A stretch of 64,000 nt of DNA from Flavobacterium sp. I-STPP5a (GTDB taxonomy: Bacteria > Bacteroidota > Bacteroidia > Flavobacteriales > Flavobacteriaceae). Shown in pieces: positions 51,668-61,378 of this stretch. Both the position numbers and the translations under genes were made by a program. The stretch's first letter is position 1. Every line of letters starts with the position of its first letter. The notes beneath the pieces are model-generated. The model ran no database searches and had not been told where the DNA came from. It saw nothing but the letters and a program-made list of their open reading frames with translations. The stretch covers positions 1 through 64,000 of the forward strand of contig NZ_VHLM01000084.1 in the NCBI RefSeq assembly GCF_009764685.1, in the 5' to 3' direction.

Positions 51668-54205
51668 ATGACACATACGTACAACATTACCGGAATGACT
51701 TGCGATGGTTGTCGCACTAAAGTAGAAAAAACGTTGAATACTATTGACGGTATTGATGCAAAAGTTTTATTAAATCCTCCAACAGCAACAATAACTATGG
51801 AAAAGTACATTTCGATAGAAAAGTTGCAAGAGAATTTGAAAGCAGCGGGAAAATACACCATTGAGATGAGCAAAGGAGACGTGATCGAGCATATGGAAAC
51901 AAATAAAGCTACTAAAAAATCATGTTGCTCTACCCCATCTCATCATCATAAAAAAGAAACTACTTTACCGAGCAATGCACAAGGAAAATTTTATTGCCCA
52001 ATGCACTGCGAAGGCGAAAAAGTATACGAAAAGGCAGGAGACTGTCCTGTGTGTGGAATGGATTTGGTAAAAGCACCAGAGTTAACCGTTAGCAAAACGC
52101 AGTATACATGTCCAATGCATCCCGAAGTAATTCAAGAAGATCCGGGTTCATGCCCGATATGTGGAATGGATCTAGTGCCAATGGAACCAAGCGAAAGCGA
52201 AGACCAGAAAACATATTCCGACTTGGTTAAAAAAATGAAAATTGCAGTAGCATTTACCGTTCCGATTTTCTTCATTGCCATGATTGATATGGCCCATAAC
52301 AATCCCTTACTACAAGTAATGGATGCCTCAAAATGGAATTGGGTACAATTAATTCTTTCACTTCCTGTTGTGTTTTATGCCTGTTGGATATTTTTTATAC
52401 GTGCTTGGAAATCAATAATCACATGGAACTTAAACATGTTTACTCTTATCGGAATTGGTACGGGAGTATCTTTCCTTTTCAGTTTGGTTGGAATGTTTTT
52501 TCCAGATATTTTTCCCAGTGAATTCAAAACAGAACACGGAACTGTACATTTATACTTTGAAGCTACAGCTGTTATTCTAACTCTTGTATTATTAGGACAA
52601 TTATTAGAAGCCAGAGCCCACAGTCAAACAAGCGGAGCTATAAAAGAACTATTAAAACTAGCACCAACCGAAGCTACTTTGGTTATTGACGGTAGTGACA
52701 AAGTAATTTCAATTCACGATATCAAAAAAGGCGATTTATTACGAGTAAAACCTGGAGATAAAATTCCTGTAGATGGAAAAATAACTGATGGACAAAGCAG
52801 TATCGATGAATCCATGATTACGGGTGAACCAATACCTGTCGACAAGAAAAAAGACGATATTGTCATTGCTGGGACAATAAATGGGAATAAATCATTTGTA
52901 ATGATCGCTGAAAAAGTTGGTTCAGAAACCTTGCTATCGCAAATTGTACAAATGGTCAACGATGCCAGTCGTTCAAGAGCACCTATTCAAAAATTAGCAG
53001 ATAGTATTGCCAAATATTTTGTGCCCATTGTGGTGATCATTTCAATAATTACCTTCTTAATTTGGGCAAATTTTGGTCCTGAACCTGCATTAGTGTACGG
53101 ATTTATAAATGCAATTGCCGTTTTAATTATTGCTTGTCCATGTGCTTTAGGTTTGGCAACGCCAATGTCAGTAATGGTAGGTGTTGGTAAAGGAGCACAA
53201 TCAGGCGTTTTGATTAAAAATGCTGAAGCTCTAGAGAATATGAATAAGGTTAATGTTCTAATTACAGATAAAACAGGAACTATTACAGAAGGAAAACCAT
53301 CTGTGGAAAAAATTTATGCTGCCAACAACAATAATGATTTTTTATTACAAAGCATAGCATCATTAAATCAATACAGCGAACATCCATTGGCACAAGCTGT
53401 AGTCAATTATGCCAAATCAAAATCAATCTCATTAATCGAAGTGAAAGATTTTGAAGCGGTTGCTGGAAAAGGAGTTACGGGAACTGTGTCTACTAAAAAA
53501 GTAGCATTAGGTAATAAAAAACTAATGGAAGAAGTCAAATCCGAGGTTTCTGCCGATTTAGAAAACAAAATCATAGCCGAACAAAAATTAGGCAAAACCG
53601 TTTCTTATATCGCTGTTGATGGAATTGCAGTTGGTTTTGTGTCCATCTTCGATGCCATTAAAGAATCAAGTGCTACGGCCATTAAAGAATTAATGCGCCA
53701 AGGTGTCGAGGTAATTATGCTCACCGGAGACAATGAAAATACCGCCAAAGCAGTTGCTGATGAATTGGGGTTAGCATCATACAAAGCTGGATGCTTACCA
53801 GAAGACAAACTAAAAGAAATTAAAAAATTACAAGCCGAAGGTAAAATTGTGGCAATGGCTGGAGATGGTATCAATGATGCTCCAGCATTAGCACAGGCTA
53901 ATATTGGTATTGCAATGGGAACAGGAACCGATGTAGCCATAGAAAGTGCCAAAATCACTTTAGTAAAAGGGGATTTATTAGGCATCGTGAAAGCCAAAAA
54001 TTTAAGTCATGCTGTCATGAAAAACATAAAGCAAAATCTATTCTTTGCCTTTTTCTATAATGTTTTGGGAGTCCCAATCGCAGCAGGAGTTTTATATCCG
54101 TTTTTCGGAATTTTATTATCTCCAATGATTGCGGCTTTAGCCATGTCATTTAGTTCGGTATCAGTAATTGTGAATGCATTACGGTTAAGAAATTTAAAAC
54201 TTTAA
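51668..54205 (+). CDS. copA: Copper-translocating P1B-type ATPase
   Basis: An 845-residue Cu(I) export pump. Order: HMA domain (MTCDGCR, Cys12 and Cys15), two heavy-metal-binding modules (YCPMHCEG...CPVCGM about 105-130, and TCPMHPEV...CPICGM about 147-172), eight membrane helices, the actuator TGEP, CPC at Cys490-Pro491-Cys492, phosphorylated Asp534 in [13 protein letters not shown] and [16 protein letters not shown] and MSFSSVSV fit the Cu(I) subgroup. ATG 51668 starts the HMA domain; the frame is open slightly upstream. Confidence 0.96.
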   Translation: MTHTYNITGMTCDGCRTKVEKTLNTIDGIDAKVLLNPPTATITMEKYISIEKLQENLKAAGKYTIEMSKGDVIEHMETNKATKKSCCSTPSHHHKKETTLPSNAQGKFYCPMHCEGEKVYEKAGDCPVCGMDLVKAPELTVSKTQYTCPMHPEVIQEDPGSCPICGMDLVPMEPSESEDQKTYSDLVKKMKIAVAFTVPIFFIAMIDMAHNNPLLQVMDASKWNWVQLILSLPVVFYACWIFFIRAWKSIITWNLNMFTLIGIGTGVSFLFSLVGMFFPDIFPSEFKTEHGTVHLYFEATAVILTLVLLGQLLEARAHSQTSGAIKELLKLAPTEATLVIDGSDKVISIHDIKKGDLLRVKPGDKIPVDGKITDGQSSIDESMITGEPIPVDKKKDDIVIAGTINGNKSFVMIAEKVGSETLLSQIVQMVNDASRSRAPIQKLADSIAKYFVPIVVIISIITFLIWANFGPEPALVYGFINAIAVLIIACPCALGLATPMSVMVGVGKGAQSGVLIKNAEALENMNKVNVLITDKTGTITEGKPSVEKIYAANNNNDFLLQSIASLNQYSEHPLAQAVVNYAKSKSISLIEVKDFEAVAGKGVTGTVSTKKVALGNKKLMEEVKSEVSADLENKIIAEQKLGKTVSYIAVDGIAVGFVSIFDAIKESSATAIKELMRQGVEVIMLTGDNENTAKAVADELGLASYKAGCLPEDKLKEIKKLQAEGKIVAMAGDGINDAPALAQANIGIAMGTGTDVAIESAKITLVKGDLLGIVKAKNLSHAVMKNIKQNLFFAFFYNVLGVPIAAGVLYPFFGILLSPMIAALAMSFSSVSVIVNALRLRNLKL

Positions 54206-54213
54206 ATGAAAAA

Positions 54214-55095
54214 ATGAAAAAAATGAAAAAAACAATCCTGTTAAGCATAATCCTTTTGCAATCTTTAATAGTATCAGCACAAGAAAAAATTCAAATTAGA
54301 GTTACCACATCAAGCCCAGCAGCATCGTTTGAGCAAGAAGTAGGTAGCGCAAAAATAAAAGTAGCCTACAGCAGACCATTGGTTAGAGGCCGCAAAGTAT
54401 TTGGTGAGTTAGTACCTTTTGATAAACTATGGCGCACAGGTGCAAGTAATTGCACAGTAATAACCACTTCCGAGGATGTTTATTTTGGCAACAATCTTTT
54501 AAAAGCCGGTAGTTACTCCATATTTTCAATTCCTTCCAATAATGAGTGGACCATAATTGTTAATACCGATACTACTTTACATGGCGAAACGGGCTACGAT
54601 GAAAAGAAAGACGTGATGCGTTTCAAAATTCCCATTGAAAAGAGTCTAAATTTCTATGAAACCTTTACAATTGAATTAAATGACATTAACAGTAAAGGGG
54701 AAGCATTTCTAAAAATTATTTGGGAAAACACGGTGGTAAAAATACCCCTAAACAGTAATGAGGATGACAATATACTCGCATTAATAGACCAACACATCAC
54801 TAAAGGAAAAACCCAAGATGCTACTTTATTGTTTCAGGCAGCAAATTATTATTACAGCACCAATAGAGATTTCAAACAAGCAATAGTATGGCTTTTAGAA
54901 GCTGAAAAATTAGACCCTCAAAATTTCTATTACCCCAATTTGAGACAAAAAATGGCTTCAGAATTACAAGATTACAATAATGCTATTGCTGCAGCAAAGA
55001 AAGCAATTACATTACTCAACAAGGAAAAAATGAAAAGTACAATCGACATATTAAATAAAAGAATCGCAGAGTGGGAAAAATTAATAAAAAATTAA
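54214..55095 (+). CDS. Secreted DUF2911 protein with TPR-like tail
   Basis: A 293-residue protein with a signal peptide (KTILLSIILLQSLIVSAQE), a DUF2911 domain (KVAYSRPLVRGRKVFGELVP, LWRTGASNCTVITTSED, LKAGSYSIFSIPS) and a C-terminal helical, TPR-like part (about 190-290, QAIVWLLEAEKLDPQNFYY). Function is unknown. The start is ATG 54214 or 54223. It lies between copA and the oxidase, all within a few bases, so the operon is shared. Confidence 0.8.
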   Translation: MKKMKKTILLSIILLQSLIVSAQEKIQIRVTTSSPAASFEQEVGSAKIKVAYSRPLVRGRKVFGELVPFDKLWRTGASNCTVITTSEDVYFGNNLLKAGSYSIFSIPSNNEWTIIVNTDTTLHGETGYDEKKDVMRFKIPIEKSLNFYETFTIELNDINSKGEAFLKIIWENTVVKIPLNSNEDDNILALIDQHITKGKTQDATLLFQAANYYYSTNRDFKQAIVWLLEAEKLDPQNFYYPNLRQKMASELQDYNNAIAAAKKAITLLNKEKMKSTIDILNKRIAEWEKLIKN

Positions 55096-55099
55096 AGTA

Positions 55100-57634
55100 A
55101 TGAAATTCAAATTATCAATTATAATTTTTCTTTTTTTGATGAATCAAGTAACTGTTGCTCAGGTTAATTCACAAAAAACGTCTTACACCTGCGTCATGCA
55201 TCCTGAAATTCATTCACCAAAACCAGGTGAATGTCTAAAATGTGGGATGGCGTTAGTTAAAGAAAAAGTTAAACCGATAAAAAAAGCAGTAGTACAAAAA
55301 ACAGTCGCTACAAAAAAGGTGATTTCTGCAACAAAAAAAGAAGTAAAGGAAGTTTCAGAACCCATAAAAGAAACTCCAAAAATCGTTGAAGTTCCAAAAA
55401 ATATTCCTATTTCTGAAAGCAAACCTATAGTTAAGACAATAGCTAAAACAGTTCGATATGATTTGTATGTTCGAGATACATTAGTAACTATTGGCAATAA
55501 ACCTACTAGAGCAATTGCTGTAAACGGTCAAATTCCAATGCCCACGCTAACCTTCACGGAAGGAGATACTGCCGAAATATACGTTCATAACGAATTAAAA
55601 GAAAGTACTTCACTGCATTGGCATGGCCTATTTTTACCCAATAAAGAAGATGGTGTACCTTACCTAACACAAATGCCAATTGAACCAGGTACAACGCATA
55701 AATATAGTTTTCCAATCACACAACACGGAACACATTGGTACCACAGTCATTCGGGTTTACAGGAGCAAATCGGGATGTACGGTTCAATGATTTTAAACAA
55801 AAGAGTTGAAGACGAAACCTTCAGAAAAGGCATTGACGATTTGCCAACAGTTCCTGTAATTTTAAGTGAATGGACCGATATGAATCCAAATAATGTGCAT
55901 CGAATGTTACACAATGCTACCGATTGGTTTGCTATCCAAAAAGGAACTACTCAAAGTTATGCCGAGGCAATCAAGCAAGGTGATTTCAAAACTAAAGTAG
56001 CAAACGAATGGAAACGCATGAATGCAATGGATGTGAGTGATGTTTACTATGATGCCTTTTTAATTAATGGTAAAAGTAATAGTCAATTATCCCAATTCCA
56101 AGGTGGCGACAAAGTACGATTACGCATTTCAAACGGTGGTGCATCAACTTATTTTTGGCTAACGTATGCGGGGGGTAAAATTACGGTTGTTGCCAATGAT
56201 GGTAATGATGTTGAACCTGTTGAAGTCGATCGATTACTAATTGCAGTTTCAGAAACCTATGATGTCGTAGTGACCATTCCTGCTGATAATACAGCGTTCG
56301 AATTTCTAGTGACTCCAGAAGACAGGACTAAATCGGCATCACTATATATTGGTGATGGTATCAAACAATTAATTTCACCGTTACCAAAATTAAAATATTT
56401 TGATGGAATGAAAATGATGAACGGAATGATGAAAATGAACGGAGATTTAGATGATATGGGAATGCAAATGTCTTACAATCAAATGGACATGAATGTAGTC
56501 ATGTATCCTGAAATCACTGGAGAAGTTGAAAAAAAAGAACATAGACAAAAGAAAATAGATCATTCTAAGCATTCTATGAAAATGTCTTCAGACCAATACA
56601 ACAGTAACGAACTTTCAGACATTACGACTTTAAATTATGCAATGTTAAAATCACCAACTAAAACCACACTGCCTCAAGATGCACCTGTAAAAGAATTGCG
56701 ATTTGAATTATCGGGAAACATGAACCGTTACGTTTGGAGCTTAGACAATAAAGTGGTTTCTGAAACTGATAAAATTTTAATCAAGAAAGGTGAAAATGTT
56801 AGAATTACGTTATACAACGGTTCCATGATGCGTCATCCAATGCACTTACACGGTCACGATTTTAGAGTGTTGAACGGTCAAGGAGATTATGCACCATTAA
56901 AAAACGTCATAGACATCATGCCAATGGAAACAGATGTGATTGAATTTAATGCCAATGCTGAAGGCGATTGGTTTTTTCATTGCCATATTTTGTACCACAT
57001 GATGGCAGGAATGGGACGCGTTTTTACCTATCAAAATCAAGCACCAAACCCATTAATTCCAAATCCAAAACTAGCACAGCGCAAATTGTTTGGCGAAGAC
57101 CGTAAATTTCACCTGATGGCAGAAAATGATTTTGCTACTAACGGTAATGATGGTATGGCAATGTTCAGCAACACACGTTGGAGTATTGGCACAGAATGGC
57201 GATTGGGCTACAAAGAGCATCATGGTTATGAAACAGAAACTCATATTGGTAGATATATTGGCAAAATGCAATGGCTAATGCCGTTCATAGGCTTTGATTG
57301 GCGTTACCGTAAAATGGAAGAAGGCGAAATGGAAAAAAACGTATTCAACCAATCCAATACAAAGGACAACCGTTCAGTTTTCAGTGCAGGTATAGAATAT
57401 ACGCTACCCATGCTTATAAAAGCCCAAGCCGAGGTTTTTACAGATGGTAATTTTAGATTTCAGTTAGAACGAATGGATATTCCTGTTTCCAAAAGAGTTC
57501 GCATGGATTTAATGTGGAACACCGATAAAGAATACATGGCAGGATTGCGCTACATCATAAAAAGGAATTTTAGTATTAAAACGCATTTCGACAGTGATAT
57601 GGGATTAGGTTTGGGTGTAAATTTAAATTATTAA
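55100..57634 (+). CDS. Multicopper oxidase (CopA/PcoA-like) fused to a CopB-like barrel
   Basis: An 844-residue secreted protein. After a signal peptide there is a heavy-metal-binding module (TCVMHPEIHSPKPGECLKCG, about 30-50), a Lys-rich linker (55-115) and a multicopper oxidase. Its copper ligands are HWHG at 173, HWYHSH at 212, HPMHLHGH at 579 and HCHILYHMMAGM at 627, all present. A Met-rich loop (about 430-475) is typical of cuprous oxidases. From about 655 a new domain resembles CopB (FHLMAENDFATNGNDGMAMF, WRLGYKEHHGYETETHIGRY), an outer-membrane copper protein, ending LGLGVNLNY. The usual two proteins are thus one. Confidence 0.9.
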   Translation: MKFKLSIIIFLFLMNQVTVAQVNSQKTSYTCVMHPEIHSPKPGECLKCGMALVKEKVKPIKKAVVQKTVATKKVISATKKEVKEVSEPIKETPKIVEVPKNIPISESKPIVKTIAKTVRYDLYVRDTLVTIGNKPTRAIAVNGQIPMPTLTFTEGDTAEIYVHNELKESTSLHWHGLFLPNKEDGVPYLTQMPIEPGTTHKYSFPITQHGTHWYHSHSGLQEQIGMYGSMILNKRVEDETFRKGIDDLPTVPVILSEWTDMNPNNVHRMLHNATDWFAIQKGTTQSYAEAIKQGDFKTKVANEWKRMNAMDVSDVYYDAFLINGKSNSQLSQFQGGDKVRLRISNGGASTYFWLTYAGGKITVVANDGNDVEPVEVDRLLIAVSETYDVVVTIPADNTAFEFLVTPEDRTKSASLYIGDGIKQLISPLPKLKYFDGMKMMNGMMKMNGDLDDMGMQMSYNQMDMNVVMYPEITGEVEKKEHRQKKIDHSKHSMKMSSDQYNSNELSDITTLNYAMLKSPTKTTLPQDAPVKELRFELSGNMNRYVWSLDNKVVSETDKILIKKGENVRITLYNGSMMRHPMHLHGHDFRVLNGQGDYAPLKNVIDIMPMETDVIEFNANAEGDWFFHCHILYHMMAGMGRVFTYQNQAPNPLIPNPKLAQRKLFGEDRKFHLMAENDFATNGNDGMAMFSNTRWSIGTEWRLGYKEHHGYETETHIGRYIGKMQWLMPFIGFDWRYRKMEEGEMEKNVFNQSNTKDNRSVFSAGIEYTLPMLIKAQAEVFTDGNFRFQLERMDIPVSKRVRMDLMWNTDKEYMAGLRYIIKRNFSIKTHFDSDMGLGLGVNLNY

Positions 57635-57680
57635 GTTTAGCACATATAGTTTTACTAGCATTACATCATTCGCTTAAACA

Positions 57681-57724
57681 AAAATCGCCTTTAGGACATG
57701 TATTGCCATAGGCGATTTTTATTA
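57681..57724. terminator. Terminator after the copper operon
   Basis: AAAATCGCCT at 57681-57690 pairs with AGGCGATTTT at 57710-57719, followed by TTTTATT. The A run before and T run after allow function in both directions. Confidence 0.75.
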
Positions 57725-57965
57725 TTTCAATTCACTATTTACTTTACCGATAACGAAATTACTTTTTTTACCTATTAGTGAAAAATTCCCACTCGAGCTC
57801 ATCTGTAACAACTACTTTTTCATCTTGTTAAAACAAGCAGTAGTTTTTATAACTTTTAGATTTATTCAGTTAAAAAATCTTAGTTTTATAACAACCACTA
57901 TTATCGAAGAATTCAAATGAAAATAAACCTAAAATAAAATGTATTATTTTTTATAAGTAAAACAA

Positions 57966-57997
57966 ACAAAGCCAGTACTTTGATGTACTTGCTTTGT
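57966..57997 (-). terminator. Hairpin at the end of the phage-like minus-strand genes
   Basis: ACAAAGC-C-AGTAC and GTACT-T-GCTTTGT pair with one mismatch around a short loop. On the minus strand it is followed by a T-rich stretch, so it could end transcription of the phage-like genes. Nothing else is visible in the rest of 57725-58105. Confidence 0.45.
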
Positions 57998-58105
57998 AGT
58001 TACAATTTAAACACCAATTAACCCACGTTTAAACTACCTTTACAGAATTACTCTGTTAAAGTTTTTAATTGTTGCTTTACTTTTTTTAGTTCCCCCTCCT
58101 GGGAA

Positions 58106-58504
58106 TCAATTTAAGAAGTTGTTTATACTATCCTCATTCATAACTGCCGCTATACAATGACCGCCTTTGCTCCATGTTGCTAAATCAATGCAGTCTATTG
58201 TCCAGGAAACAAATAACCCAAACCAACTCAATGACTTTTCAAGCCTTTTTTTACCAAAGCAACTGGACAAAGTTTCGCCAAACCTACCGAATTCATACCC
58301 ACCTTTAATAAAGGTAACATTCCAGAAAACTGGGAATAAAAAGTTTGCAAAAACATCTACTTTAAAAGCTATGTTAAGCTTCCGTTTGGCCGTGGTTTTA
58401 AACCATTTTCGATGGCGAACATCAACCAACATAATCGTGATTTCGTCAAGGATATAAACTAAAACAAATAAAATCAGTGCTATATTTGATAATATGAAAC
58501 CCAT
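58106..58504 (-). CDS. Phage-associated membrane protein, unknown
   Basis: A 132-residue protein with an N-terminal hydrophobic helix (FILSNIALILFVLVYILDE) and possibly a second around residues 50-68. I do not recognise it. It overlaps the upstream frame by 59 bases and is last in a run of phage-like genes, a place where lysis or holin-like genes often sit, but I do not assign this. Confidence 0.5.
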   Translation of the reverse strand: MGFILSNIALILFVLVYILDEITIMLVDVRHRKWFKTTAKRKLNIAFKVDVFANFLFPVFWNVTFIKGGYEFGRFGETLSSCFGKKRLEKSLSWFGLFVSWTIDCIDLATWSKGGHCIAAVMNEDSINNFLN

Positions 58505-58895
58505 TATGCTTCAAAATTAAATTGAACCCCAACAGGCTCACGTTCATAATTAGTTTATTCATCAAGAAACCAATCGCCAATGGTTCAGATATTAGTATTT
58601 CAGGACTTTCTAAAGTACCGCCGTCAAAGTAGATCATTCCTTTTTCATATGTTGGATATCCAAAATCAACAATCTCAAAAGGAATTGTTGCTACATCAAA
58701 GGTGAAATTGCCATCAGCACCAAACAAGGGAACTGTTATTCCTTCTGTAGAATCAGGGTTTTCAGAATCATATTTTATATTTGGAATGCTTACAAATGTG
58801 GTTTGATTTGTGCTCACTTGATCATTTTCCAAACCTACAAAAACTAAGGTAGTCTCCAACAAAATAATCCTATGTCCATTTTTGATGGAGTACAT
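58446..58895 (-). CDS. Phage-like structural protein, possibly frameshifted
   Basis: A 149-residue frame with beta-rich composition (IILLETTLVFVGLENDQVST, TVPLFGADGNFTFDVATIPF). Upstream in another frame, a coherent 50-residue stretch (IAAIYNSPIVTQGAFQDVFI, EDVRITHKRIEK) runs from just after the tail gene stop at 59023. It would join this frame by a -1 shift at a run of five A (about 58917-58921). The true gene may thus start near 59010 and be broken or programmed. No family is recognised. Confidence 0.45.
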   Translation of the reverse strand: MYSIKNGHRIILLETTLVFVGLENDQVSTNQTTFVSIPNIKYDSENPDSTEGITVPLFGADGNFTFDVATIPFEIVDFGYPTYEKGMIYFDGGTLESPEILISEPLAIGFLMNKLIMNVSLLGFNLILKHNGFHIIKYSTDFICFSLYP

Positions 58896-59022
58896 TTGAA
58901 AAGTGATCGCAAGTATTTTTCAATTCTTTTATGTGTAATTCGCACATCCTCAATAAAAACATCTTGAAAAGCTCCTTGGGTTACTATTGGCGAATTATAG
59001 ATTGCTGCTATTATTTTTATAA

Positions 59023-61017
59023 TTAAGTTATTAAGTTGCTTTGTGTTACTCCTGGTTGTAGAATTCCATTAGTTCTTAAATTGCCAATAACTTCAATTAT
59101 CATGTTGTTTGTGGTTGAAGAGGCTTTAATATAATTCTGAGGAATGCTGGTCATGTAAACTACATTGTTACCTTTAAACCTAGCAATTGGAGAAGTAAAA
59201 GTCATCGGACCCACATTAGAAAAATCTAAAAAATCATAACCACACTCAATGTAGCAGTTAGTAAACTCAAATGCGACATAGTTATTAACAAAAAATTGAG
59301 TTGTGAGTACTGCACATTTTATTTGACAATTAAAAAACTTTGCCAACCCTACTACTCGATAAAATAAAGGGACTGTACCTGTGTACGTAACACAACCTGT
59401 AAATTTTAATATTTGATTGGCTATTTGTTGAGAAAGTCTTACATTTCCCGAGACAAGACAATCACCTTTATAGTTAATGGTAATTACTGCATTAGGATGC
59501 CACTGGACAACGTAGGTAAAGGTTGCTGAACTGCCACAAGTATAATTGCCATGATTTATTGTTGCACTTCTACAATATTGCGCCAGCACAAGGCCATTAG
59601 TTGTGGTGCATTGATTGAAATCCAATATAAAATTATCTCCACTTTGAGTTAAATCAGATATTCCTGCCGTAGTACTTGTAATAGTATTTGCCTTGATAAT
59701 ACCACCTATTGAACCATTACTTGGATTTAAAAAACCTCCGTGGTGAATCAATTCCTCACAAATTAAATTCAATGGATTACCCCTTACAATAAAACCATCA
59801 TTCATAATATAAGTTCTACATTTTATAGAAACTTTTACTCCCCATAATTGAGTTTGATTTTTAACAATTGTACTTCTAAAATCAACAGTTCCGGTAGGAA
59901 TATCAATGATTAAATCAGTTGAATTGGTCATGATTAATCCAGATAAGGCATTGTTTTGCAGTGATATAATTACAGGAAAATCCGAGTAAAATGTGTATTG
60001 CCCAGCACCAAAAGAACCATTCATATAATAAGGGCCACTTGATGCAGTCATAAAAATAAAAGTTCTATATAGATTATTACTTTCTGCTGCGCTCATTGCT
60101 GCGCTCAATGTTAAAAACGGTCTGGCTGGATTTCCCAATTGCGCAGTTGAATCATTTCCAAAACCAGCTGATGCATGTATGTATACATTACCTATAACTA
60201 CAGTAGGAGCAGGAACATTACCCTCTACTACCCATGTATTTGTGTCTGTTTTTTCTAAAAAGAAAGTATCGCCTGTCGTGTAAACTAAGTTTTTTTGAAT
60301 GAAAGTAATTCCAGCTCCGATAATGGTGACAGTTCCTGAACCTTGCACTGTGTATGAAAATTTGGTACCAATTGGAATAGTAACTGATGTGTTACTGGGA
60401 ACAGAAAGCGCAATAGGGCTACTGTTACTAAAAATATTTTTTGTTTTATAGTCGTTAAGTCCAACTGTATAAGTGACTCCTAAAATTCTATTGATTCCCA
60501 ACACCCAAGTTTGGAATAAACTAGCTGACCAATCATACAACTGCTTTACACTTGCAACTTTGGTTGTAGATACTTTTTCCGTTTCAATATCTTGCGAGAT
60601 ATTGGCAATATCTAATTTTGAATTAGTCAAAGCGTCAATTAAAGCCTTTAAGCTTTTCCCCATTTCAGCAGTAAGCGCTTTCGTAGTTCCGCCCGTGCTC
60701 AGGTCATTCACCAAGATAGTACTTAGTGAAGTTTGCACGGTTTTAATGGCATTAACAAGTTCCTGAACGGTGTCTAAATTCACATTGTCAGAGGTAAGTA
60801 AAATGTTGATGTTATCAACTAAATCCTTAAGGATTTTACCCTGCCTGGCATCCAAAGCCTTTCCTGCAATGGTGTAATCAAGGGCGTTGTAACTATCTAT
60901 TTTGATATCGTTAATTTCACTAAACTCTAATTCTCCAGAAGTGTTAGTGGTCAATATTTTGTTTGGCTGATTTTTTTCTAAATCGGCTACTTTTATTCTG
61001 TTATGATTTATACTCAT
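59023..61017 (-). CDS. Phage tail fibre/appendage protein
   Basis: A 664-residue protein. The N-terminus (INHNRIKVADLEKNQPNKIL, ALDARQGKILKDLVDNINIL) resembles the attachment part of tail fibres in flavobacterial phages. A helical region (80-160) is followed by a beta-rich C-terminal half with many short strands (about 270-660), like a beta-helix receptor-binding shaft. The ATG overlaps the stop of the upstream small gene by four bases. Target is unknown. Confidence 0.7.
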   Translation of the reverse strand: MSINHNRIKVADLEKNQPNKILTTNTSGELEFSEINDIKIDSYNALDYTIAGKALDARQGKILKDLVDNINILLTSDNVNLDTVQELVNAIKTVQTSLSTILVNDLSTGGTTKALTAEMGKSLKALIDALTNSKLDIANISQDIETEKVSTTKVASVKQLYDWSASLFQTWVLGINRILGVTYTVGLNDYKTKNIFSNSSPIALSVPSNTSVTIPIGTKFSYTVQGSGTVTIIGAGITFIQKNLVYTTGDTFFLEKTDTNTWVVEGNVPAPTVVIGNVYIHASAGFGNDSTAQLGNPARPFLTLSAAMSAAESNNLYRTFIFMTASSGPYYMNGSFGAGQYTFYSDFPVIISLQNNALSGLIMTNSTDLIIDIPTGTVDFRSTIVKNQTQLWGVKVSIKCRTYIMNDGFIVRGNPLNLICEELIHHGGFLNPSNGSIGGIIKANTITSTTAGISDLTQSGDNFILDFNQCTTTNGLVLAQYCRSATINHGNYTCGSSATFTYVVQWHPNAVITINYKGDCLVSGNVRLSQQIANQILKFTGCVTYTGTVPLFYRVVGLAKFFNCQIKCAVLTTQFFVNNYVAFEFTNCYIECGYDFLDFSNVGPMTFTSPIARFKGNNVVYMTSIPQNYIKASSTTNNMIIEVIGNLRTNGILQPGVTQSNLIT

Positions 61018-61286
61018 TTTTTTGATTGTTTTATAATTTTGCCTGTTTCAAGGTTTACGCGAATATCTCCGTGTTCGTCTTTGATTGCTTTTTCAAGATC
61101 ACTGAAATTTTGTTGCTGCATCGCAATCTGACGCAAAATATCAGCTTTCTGAAATTCATATTGAATTGATAATTCTCCTAATGATAGCTTGGCTTTATCC
61201 ATGAATATATTAAAGTCTTGTAACTTCTTTAATTGATCTGCACTGATTGTTTTTGCTTCTTCTTTATTGATTATTGAGTTTTCCAT
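61014..61286 (-). CDS. Small coiled-coil phage-associated protein
   Basis: A 90-residue, highly charged and mainly helical protein (EEAKTISADQLKKLQDFNIF, FQKADILRQIAMQQQNFSDL, EKAIKDEHGDI). It sits between two tail-fibre genes and overlaps the next by ATGA. I recall similar small proteins next to flavobacterial phage structural genes; a chaperone or linker role is possible but unproven. Confidence 0.6.
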   Translation of the reverse strand: MENSIINKEEAKTISADQLKKLQDFNIFMDKAKLSLGELSIQYEFQKADILRQIAMQQQNFSDLEKAIKDEHGDIRVNLETGKIIKQSKK

Positions 61287-61378
61287 TTTTATTTTTTTTA
61301 AGTGTTTAAAATATATTTGATCTGTTCAACTCCAATAGATTTATTCGCTCTAATGGTTAATAATGATTTTTATTCTGG

